Positions 33,101 to 38,725 of a DNA stretch of 38,725 nucleotides are shown in pieces. Made by a program: the position numbers and the translations under genes. The notes under the pieces were generated by a model. That model had not been told where the DNA came from, did not search any database, and saw only the letters and a list, made by a program, of their open reading frames with translations. Within the stretch, counting starts at the first letter, position 1, and every line of letters begins with the position of its first letter. The DNA comes from an uncultured Clostridia bacterium (GTDB lineage Bacteria > Bacillota > Clostridia > Christensenellales > UBA1242), in assembly GCA_944372445.1 (NCBI GenBank), contig CALVZE010000007.1, positions 1 to 38,725 on the forward strand. The letters run 5' to 3'.

Positions 33101-36100
33101 ATGGACGATAGGGACAACGAAGAACAACTAAATAAGCCGATAGAGGGGCAGATGTGCTATGATGAACTTTTGCTGCCTGAGGAGGAAAAGGAGGAGGAAG
33201 AACCTGCGCCTATCGTTTTGGACGGTCAAATAGATATTTGGTCGCTTGAACAGCAAAATAATGAGAAGAAAGAAATAAAAATTGAGAACGACAATAAACA
33301 AGACACTTCTTTTGTCGAAGAAGAGAATGTAGCTGAAAAAAGTTATGAAGAACCTATCAAAGAAAAGGAACTAATTAATGCTGAAAAGTCGCAAGAAGAT
33401 TTAGAAAATGTCGATGATGTAATTGTCGATAGCGACAAACCTCATGAAACAGGAGTTGATAAACAAGACATTCAAAAAATAGCCGAAGACGAAAAAGAAG
33501 AAAGATTTAAAAGCGGACAGAATGCTAAGCGGTTAGTAAACGAAGTCAAAATAAAGCAAAAAGACGAAAAGTTAGAAGTCAATGATGAAAGTTTTGTCGA
33601 AGAAAGTAAAGAAGACGAAAGTATAGGAAATGTTGAAGAAGATATTGTAGATGTTGCTTCTATAAGCGATATAGATGAGGTTGAAGAAAATATATATGAA
33701 AATGCTAAGATAGTAGAAGATATAGAGCAAGAAAACATCGAAAATGAGGAAATATCAGACGAGGCGATTAAACTTCATGAAAAGTTTGAAGAGAGCTTGA
33801 AAAAAGTCGAAAGAAGAGAGAGGGTTATGGAAGATAAAAGTTTTTACGGAGATGGCGGAAGTGGTATCATCACTAAAAATCTTAGTGATGTTCTTCACGA
33901 CTCTATGATACCTTACACAGAGCATGTTGTTATGGATAGAGCGCTTCCGAGAGTGGAGGACGGGCTTAAACCTGTTCAAAGGCGTATTCTATATTCTATG
34001 ATGGAGCTAGGCTTAACGCCAGATAAACCATACAGAAAATCGGCAAGAATTGTCGGCGATTGTATGGGTAAATATCATCCACATGGCGACTCATCTGTGT
34101 ATGATGCTATGGTGCGTATGTCGCAAGACTTCATTTTGCGCGCGCCTCTTATTGACGGACATGGCAATTTCGGTTCGGTTGACGGTGATAGTGCGGCTGC
34201 TATGCGTTATACAGAAGCCAGAATGACGCCACTTGCATTAGAACTACTCCGCGATTTAGAAAAAGACACCGTAAGGTGGAGTTTGAACTTTGATGACACA
34301 TTGAAAGAACCAGATATCCTTCCTGGACGCTTTCCAAATCTACTTGTAAATGGCGCTTCTGGTATTGCGGTTGGCGTTGCAACCAATATACCTCCACACA
34401 ATTTAGGAGAGGTTATAGACGGCGTTGTCGCATATATCAACAATCCGAATATTACACTTAAAGAGATGATGAAGATTATCAAAGGTCCCGATTTTCCAAC
34501 GGGTGGCGAGTTAATCTTCGGTGACGGCTTAAAGAGTGCATACGAAACAGGGAAAGGCAAAATTGTCATCCGAGCAAAGGTTGGTATAGAGCAGAACGGC
34601 GACAAACAAAGTTTGGTTATCACTGAACTTCCATATCAAGTAAACAAAGCGCTTCTGCTTCAAAAAATTGCCGAGCTTAAAGAAAAAAATAAAGATAAAT
34701 TGCAAGATATCAGTGAAATTCGCGATGAAAGTGATAGGTCGGGGATGCGTGCGATTATCAGGCTGAAAAAAGATGCAAACGCAAAGAAAATTCTTGCATA
34801 TCTCTATCAAAACACCAATATGCAACTGTCCTATGCTATCAACATGGTGGCAATAGCTGGTGGAAAGCCAAAGCAGATGGGGCTAATGGAGATAATTGCC
34901 TACTACACTGCTTTTCAGCGCGATGTTATCGTTCGTAGAACAAAGTATGACCTTGATATTGCCAAAGAGCGCGCGCATATTGTGGAAGGGCTTTTGATTG
35001 CCATAAAAAACATTGACGCGGTGATTAAGATTATCAAAACCTCTGCAAGCGTGTCAGAGGCAAAGACTAGACTTCGTGCTAAATTTGCTTTGAGCGAAAA
35101 GCAAGCGCAAGCAATACTTGATATGCGTTTAGCGCGACTTGTTAATTTGGAAGTCAACAAACTCCAACAAGAACTTAAAGATTTAAAGGCAAAGATTAAG
35201 GAATATGAGGCAATCTTAAATTCAAAGAAACGCCAGCTTGAAGTGGTTAAAACGGAAATACTTGAAGTAAAACGCCGATTTAATAATCCTCGCCGTAGCC
35301 ATGAAACGAAAAATGATGATATTGTTTTGAAGAAGGTGGAAGAAGAGGAAGTGGTTAAAGAATATTATCTTCTTTTAACCGCGGGCAAGACTGTTAAAAA
35401 GGTCAATATGTCAAGTTACATGAAGTCCACTCGAACAGTCAGCGACGGCTCGACGCTATTTGACATTGTCACACAAAAAGTAAAAGTAAAATCCACTGAC
35501 CAAGTTTTAATCTTGACGGAAAAAGGTAACTGTCTGAAAACAAACGTTTCGCAAATTGCTGAATGCAAATGGAGAGATAAAGGCGTCACGCTTAAACAAA
35601 TTGATAGAAGTGTAGACATCATGGAAACGCCTATAAGTATTCTGCTTGTTTCAAGCCAAGAAATAATAATGATGACTAAGAAAGGTATGATAAAACGCAT
35701 GAAAAACGAGGACGCAGTGATAACTAAGTCCTATTATCAAGTTTTAAAAGTGGCAGATGATGATGCGCTAATTAATGCAGAGCTTGACGAAAAAGGAAAA
35801 AACATCTTGATGTTTACCTCTCATGGTTACACTGTCAATTTTGACAAGAGCGAAGTTCCACTCCAAGGGCGCATATCTGGTGGCGTAATGGGCGTTAATC
35901 TTGAAAAAGACGACTATGTAGTTCTCGCTTGTCAAAATCATTTTGATAGCGTCATGGTAATTACCGACAATGGTTTTGTTAAAAAAATAAGCACACATCA
36001 AATTCCGACTTGTGCGAGATATAGAAAGGGTGTAAAATACATCAACTTTACTGCTGGTGGAAAAAATGTCTTGTATGTTGGAGGCAGTGATAAGGCAGTC

Positions 36101-36226
36101 ATTGACCAAGGTTTACAATTTAAAATTGTTGAGGCAAAGAAAGTGAAATTGTCAAATGACCGTTTGGCAAGTGGTGTGCAAGAGGTAAAGAATAAGGTTC
36201 TTGATGTTTATAGTTTTGTTGACTAA
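33101..36226 (+). CDS. parC: Type IIA DNA topoisomerase subunit A (ParC/GyrA) with long acidic N-terminal extension
   Basis: The DNA-cleaving subunit, 1041 residues against the usual 800-850. Residues 1-242 are an acidic, low-complexity extension rich in E, D and K (for example '[11 protein letters not shown]'). The normal start follows ('[20 protein letters not shown]'). The catalytic tyrosine is Y370 (AAMRYTEAR). The quinolone-determining region keeps the susceptible serine and aspartate of '[10 protein letters not shown]'. A coiled coil and a C-terminal beta-propeller follow. At the GyrA-box position the text reads '[12 protein letters not shown]', not QRRGGKG, which favours ParC. An internal ATG (codon 243, 33827) just before the usual start has AGAGAGAGGG upstream, so a shorter form may also be made. 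Nine bases separate it from subunit B. Confidence 0.88.
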   Translation: MDDRDNEEQLNKPIEGQMCYDELLLPEEEKEEEEPAPIVLDGQIDIWSLEQQNNEKKEIKIENDNKQDTSFVEEENVAEKSYEEPIKEKELINAEKSQEDLENVDDVIVDSDKPHETGVDKQDIQKIAEDEKEERFKSGQNAKRLVNEVKIKQKDEKLEVNDESFVEESKEDESIGNVEEDIVDVASISDIDEVEENIYENAKIVEDIEQENIENEEISDEAIKLHEKFEESLKKVERRERVMEDKSFYGDGGSGIITKNLSDVLHDSMIPYTEHVVMDRALPRVEDGLKPVQRRILYSMMELGLTPDKPYRKSARIVGDCMGKYHPHGDSSVYDAMVRMSQDFILRAPLIDGHGNFGSVDGDSAAAMRYTEARMTPLALELLRDLEKDTVRWSLNFDDTLKEPDILPGRFPNLLVNGASGIAVGVATNIPPHNLGEVIDGVVAYINNPNITLKEMMKIIKGPDFPTGGELIFGDGLKSAYETGKGKIVIRAKVGIEQNGDKQSLVITELPYQVNKALLLQKIAELKEKNKDKLQDISEIRDESDRSGMRAIIRLKKDANAKKILAYLYQNTNMQLSYAINMVAIAGGKPKQMGLMEIIAYYTAFQRDVIVRRTKYDLDIAKERAHIVEGLLIAIKNIDAVIKIIKTSASVSEAKTRLRAKFALSEKQAQAILDMRLARLVNLEVNKLQQELKDLKAKIKEYEAILNSKKRQLEVVKTEILEVKRRFNNPRRSHETKNDDIVLKKVEEEEVVKEYYLLLTAGKTVKKVNMSSYMKSTRTVSDGSTLFDIVTQKVKVKSTDQVLILTEKGNCLKTNVSQIAECKWRDKGVTLKQIDRSVDIMETPISILLVSSQEIIMMTKKGMIKRMKNEDAVITKSYYQVLKVADDDALINAELDEKGKNILMFTSHGYTVNFDKSEVPLQGRISGGVMGVNLEKDDYVVLACQNHFDSVMVITDNGFVKKISTHQIPTCARYRKGVKYINFTAGGKNVLYVGGSDKAVIDQGLQFKIVEAKKVKLSNDRLASGVQEVKNKVLDVYSFVD

Positions 36227-36240
36227 AATGGTTATGAAAG

Positions 36241-36263
36241 AGAAAGCAAAAGCTTTCTTTTTT
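36241..36263 (+). terminator. Terminator after the topoisomerase A gene
   Basis: AGAAAGC (36241-36247), AAAA, GCTTTCT (36252-36258) and a T-run. Confidence 0.88.
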
Positions 36264-36288
36264 GTTTATTATCTTATAAACCAAGCTG

Positions 36289-36308
36289 ACAGGCATTGCC
36301 TGTTTTTT
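36289..36308 (+). terminator. Second hairpin with T-run
   Basis: ACAGGC (36289-36294), ATT, GCCTGT (36298-36303) and TTTTT. The CAGGCATTGCCTG core resembles the CCAAGCATTGCTTGG hairpin in the repeat at 36338, so it may be part of the same repeat family. Confidence 0.65.
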
Positions 36309-36337
36309 GATGTTTCTTGTGTTTAACTGTGTTTTTT

Positions 36338-36433
36338 AGATCCTTCGACCAAGCATTGCTTGGATGTTTGTTGTTTAATCTTTTTTGTCATGTTGAGCAA
36401 GGGAGTGAAACGACCGCTGTCGAAACATTTCAG
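36338..36433. repeat. Palindromic repeat pair, both subtypes
   Basis: AGATCCTTCGACC at 36338 is the reverse of the CGAAGGATCT end seen at 26211-26256, followed by a CCAAGC/GCTTGG hairpin. Then TGTCATGTTGAGC (36386-36398) to GTCGAAACATTTC (36419-36431) is the second subtype. The 423-base gap from 36227 to 36649 holds these, two terminators, the Spo0A-like box and the promoter region of the next gene. I see no gene in it. Confidence 0.7.
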
Positions 36434-36557
36434 AAAATCTTAGATGATGAATTAGAGTTAAAAGACAGATATAAACTCAGACAGGTAGGTATAAAAAATA
36501 GTTATTTTATGATTTTGTTCTAATCTAAAAGTGGCAAAAATATACTAAAATATGTAT

Positions 36558-36565
36558 TTCGACAA
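36558..36565 (-). promoter_or_regulatory. Spo0A-box-like site before the pdaB-like gene
   Basis: ATTTCGACAAAT contains TTCGACAA, the reverse of the Spo0A core TTGTCGAA. It lies 85 bases before the ATG at 36650. Confidence 0.5.
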
Positions 36566-36649
36566 ATCTATCAAAAGATTAACAAAAGTAGTTATTTTTC
36601 TTTTAGCTCTAAGCCAAATAAAATTATAAAATAAAAGCGAGGTTTGCAA

Positions 36650-37414
36650 ATGCATTTCTGTGTTATCAAATCTAGAACCATCAAAATTATCACTATTATA
36701 CTTTTGGTCGCTGTTTTGCTTGCTGTTTCTATCAATGGCTCAACATCAGCGCAAGTCTTTTTCGGATATGCACCTAGAAAGGTCCCTATTTACAGCGTTG
36801 CCACGGAGGAAAAGCGGGTGGCTATTTCCTTTGATGCTGCTTGGGGAGCCGATAAGACGGAGGAAATTCTCAAAATACTTGATGAATTCGATGTCACTGC
36901 CACATTCTTTCTTGTTGGTTTTTGGGTAGATGATTATACCGACATGGTAAAAAAAATTGACGAGGCGGGATGTGAAATAGGCACTCACTCAAACACGCAT
37001 CCAGACATGGTAAAGCTCGACAAAGATAGTGTGAGGGAGGAGCTTACAACTTCCATAGAGAAAATTGAGGCTGTGACTAACAAAGAGGTTAAACTTTTTA
37101 GAGCGCCTTTTGGGTCATATAATAATCAACTACTTGACACGGCAGAGGAGTTAGGGCTTAAAACTATTCAATGGGATGTCGACACCTTAGATTGGAAGGG
37201 GCTTTCAGCGTCAGAGATAAACAATAGGGTGCTATCAAAAGTGCAAAATGGTTCAATAATTTTAATGCACAACAACAGCGACCATGTCTTAGACGGATTA
37301 AGGTTAATTTTGACAACTTTAAAAAATAAATCATACAAGATAGGTTCGGTTGGCGATTTGGTTTATGAAGACAATTATACTGTTGACAGGAATGGCGTGC
37401 AACATTCAAATTAA
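36650..37414 (+). CDS. Polysaccharide deacetylase, PdaB-like
   Basis: A membrane-anchored NodB-fold deacetylase, 254 residues, transmembrane segment about 11-27. 'RKVPIYSVATEEKRVAISFDAAWG' is the wording common to sporulation PdaB relatives. Motif 1 keeps the catalytic aspartate (D62 in FDAAWG). Motif 2 H113 and H117 (THSNTH) bind metal. Motif 3 is RAPFG (151-155), motif 4 'WDVDTLDW' and motif 5 LMH (H207). It should act on N-acetylated peptidoglycan sugars, in spores on the cortex (family inference). The start is ATG 36650, served by GCGAGG; an upstream TTG at 36644 is rejected. A Spo0A-like box lies upstream. The ssb gene follows after 11 bases. Confidence 0.88.
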   Translation: MHFCVIKSRTIKIITIILLVAVLLAVSINGSTSAQVFFGYAPRKVPIYSVATEEKRVAISFDAAWGADKTEEILKILDEFDVTATFFLVGFWVDDYTDMVKKIDEAGCEIGTHSNTHPDMVKLDKDSVREELTTSIEKIEAVTNKEVKLFRAPFGSYNNQLLDTAEELGLKTIQWDVDTLDWKGLSASEINNRVLSKVQNGSIILMHNNSDHVLDGLRLILTTLKNKSYKIGSVGDLVYEDNYTVDRNGVQHSN

Positions 37415-37425
37415 AGGAGAAAATT

Positions 37426-38082
37426 ATGGAAACAAACGAAATTTCAAACATAGCAACACTTGCTGGAACGGTGAAAACGGCACCTGTTATCTCTCATCAA
37501 ATTGAGGGCGAAAATTTTTTAGACTTTGAAGTAGAGGTGGAGCGTTTATCGAAAACCGTCGATGTTATACCTGTGACAATCAGCGAGCGCACAGAAAACG
37601 CAGACAACATTAAGGTGGGCGATAATGTGCTTATGCATGGTCAATATCGAAGTCACAACAAAAACATCAATGACAAAAATAGACTAATATTACATTTCTT
37701 TGCTAAGGACATCGAGAGCGCGAAAGAGCATGAACAGCTCAACGATGTCAAACTAGTAGGCTACATTTGTAAAGCTCCTGTATATCGTAAAACTCCCTTT
37801 GAAAGAGAAATTTGCGATGCTCTAATTGCCGTCAATCGCACAACCAATTATCATAGAACCGATTATATTCCTTGTATATTTTGGGGACGCAATGCGCGTT
37901 TTGTTTCAGGTCTAGATGTGGGAACAAAAATAGAAGTATCTGGGAGAATACAATCAAGAAAATATATTAAGACACAAGAAAATGGATTGATAGAAGAAAA
38001 GACGGCTTATGAAGTTTCTTGTCAAAATGTAGCAATTTTAGAAAACTCATTGAAGAAAGCGGAGGAAGAAAGGATAATTTAA
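37426..38082 (+). CDS. Single-stranded DNA-binding protein with two OB-like domains
   Basis: A 218-residue protein. The first half ('NIATLAGTVKTAPVISH' to about 95) and the second ('DVKLVGYICKAPVYRKTP' to about 205) both look like SSB-type OB folds. The second keeps the core 'ICDALIAVNRTTNYHRTDYIPCIFWGRNARF...GTKIEVSGRIQSR' of bacterial SSB, with conserved aromatics. There is no acidic DDDIPF tip; the end is 'KKAEEERII'. This two-domain form is common in Clostridia beside a canonical ssb. AAAGGAG lies before the ATG. It lies 11 bases after the pdaB-like gene and is closed by a terminator. Confidence 0.85.
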   Translation: METNEISNIATLAGTVKTAPVISHQIEGENFLDFEVEVERLSKTVDVIPVTISERTENADNIKVGDNVLMHGQYRSHNKNINDKNRLILHFFAKDIESAKEHEQLNDVKLVGYICKAPVYRKTPFEREICDALIAVNRTTNYHRTDYIPCIFWGRNARFVSGLDVGTKIEVSGRIQSRKYIKTQENGLIEEKTAYEVSCQNVAILENSLKKAEEERII

Positions 38083-38097
38083 CTATATTTATTTCTA

Positions 38098-38134
38098 ATA
38101 ATATCTCTTAAATTTAAGAGGTATTTATTTTTTA
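38098..38134 (+). terminator. Terminator after the SSB gene
   Basis: CTCTTAAATTTAAGAG (38105-38120) is a perfect palindrome, extended by flanking pairs and followed by a T-rich stretch. A TATAAT at 38140-38145 follows, probably for the next gene. Confidence 0.7.
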
Positions 38135-38182
38135 ATATGTATAATGTAAATCTATAAACACTTAAATCATATAAATTTATAT

Positions 38183-38725
38183 ATGAAAAATGTGTTATTG
38201 ATTGACAGCGGATCGGGCGGGGTAAACATTTTAAAAGAATGCGTCAGGGTTTGTCCATATTGCAACTATCTTCTATATTGTGACCATGAAAATTTACCCT
38301 ATGGCAAGAAGAGTAAGGCGGAATTAATTGCAATAACCGAAAAGAATTTGCGTAAAATATTTTCTTTTTTCAAATTTGAAATTGTGATTTTTGCATGCAA
38401 CACTTTAACCGCTACTTGTATTGATGAAATGCGTGAAAGGTATAAAGACATAACCTTTATCGGCACCGTTCCAGCAATCAAGCCTGCGCTAAATGAATTT
38501 GAAGAGAAAGATATTCTTTTAATCGCCACAAAAACAACAATAAAAAATAACAAGCTTATCGGCAAGTATCGAGATAGCAAAATGAAATTTAAGGCGCTAA
38601 ATGCTCTTGCTCCTCTTATAGACGAGCATTTGGATGAGTTAGATATGCTTTGCCCATATCTTAAAAGGCAATTAAGTGGCAATTTCAAGGCGCTTGTTTT
38701 AGGTTGCACGCACTATACGGCAGTG
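38183..38725 (+). CDS. murI: Glutamate racemase, 5' part (cut by the window end)
   Basis: Interconverts L- and D-glutamate to supply D-Glu for peptidoglycan. The first 181 codons are in frame to the last base of the window; the rest lies beyond it. Motifs seen are DSGSGGV (residues 8-14; the catalytic first Asp), 'NLPYG', ACNT (the first catalytic cysteine), 'GTVPAIKP', and LGCTHY (the second cysteine). The usual length is about 260, so roughly 70-80 residues are missing. There is no Shine-Dalgarno before the ATG; TATAAA ends seven bases before it, so a leaderless start is possible. Confidence 0.92.
   Translation, partial: MKNVLLIDSGSGGVNILKECVRVCPYCNYLLYCDHENLPYGKKSKAELIAITEKNLRKIFSFFKFEIVIFACNTLTATCIDEMRERYKDITFIGTVPAIKPALNEFEEKDILLIATKTTIKNNKLIGKYRDSKMKFKALNALAPLIDEHLDELDMLCPYLKRQLSGNFKALVLGCTHYTAV

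Noticed and set aside
33472-33738. Serine-rich minus-strand frame opposite the topoisomerase extension
   Set aside because: It is the mirror of a Glu/Asp-rich coding stretch (TTC/TCA/TCT reversal) and has no start signal.
36317-36523. Open frame of 68 codons in the spacer before the pdaB-like gene
   Set aside because: It runs through both palindromic repeat units and has no ribosome binding site; its residues are those of the repeat translated.

Overview
The window reads as a stretch of chromosome from an AT-rich (low-GC), endospore-forming Firmicute of the class Clostridia, probably an uncultured Christensenellales-like lineage. This comes from family content, not from a marker comparison. 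The pointers are SpoIIM, an FtsK/SpoIIIE translocase, a PdaB-type deacetylase, DUF4364, DegV, a clostridial spoIIIE-rimO-pgsA-recA order, strong AGGAGG-type ribosome binding sites and TTGACA/TATAAT or TG-n-TAAAAT promoters. I see no rRNA, tRNA, CRISPR array, prophage or transposase. Layout: 1-700 is decayed sequence: a minus-strand coding remnant with an in-frame stop, and an Xre-type regulator broken by a frameshift. 708-3664 carries trpS and an unusually short alaS, separated by a GC-rich hairpin cluster. 3762-10036 is an envelope block of three large surface proteins: a DUF4097 protein, a GLUG/InlB_B-like type I membrane protein, and a frameshifted DUF2207 protein. 10033-15821 holds spoIIM, an MBL-fold hydrolase, degV, an ABC permease with its ATPase, and a DUF4364 protein, mostly on the minus strand. 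15934-22572 has a hypothetical gene, a polysaccharide deacetylase with a changed active site, spoIIIE/ftsK, rimO and pgsA. 22792-25314 has recA and a protein made of two fused cytidylate kinases. 25389-29737 is accessory-like: an Ig-like membrane protein, a lipoprotein, an ABC ATPase lacking its catalytic motifs, two small unknown genes and a subtilisin-like protease, interspersed with dispersed palindromic repeats. 29784-36226 holds murG (minus strand) and a type IIA topoisomerase pair (parE/parC-like) whose A subunit has a 242-residue acidic N-terminal extension. 36650-38725 has a pdaB-like gene, a two-OB-fold SSB, and the first 181 codons of a glutamate racemase cut by the window edge. How the genes work together: there are three themes. 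One is cell envelope and spore cortex (murG, murI, two NodB proteins, spoIIM, pgsA and the surface block). A second is chromosome maintenance (recA, spoIIIE, topoisomerase, SSB). The third is translation (trpS, alaS, rimO). Sequences matching the Spo0A binding core TTGTCGAA lie before the pdaB-like gene and before the Ig-like membrane protein gene, which fits sporulation control. The items most worth a second look are the minimal AlaRS, the tandem Cmk fusion, a set of genes with no Shine-Dalgarno and a -10 box six bases before the ATG (probable leaderless mRNAs), two terminators that overlap the next gene's promoter, and a palindromic repeat family whose two subtypes differ by compensatory end changes.
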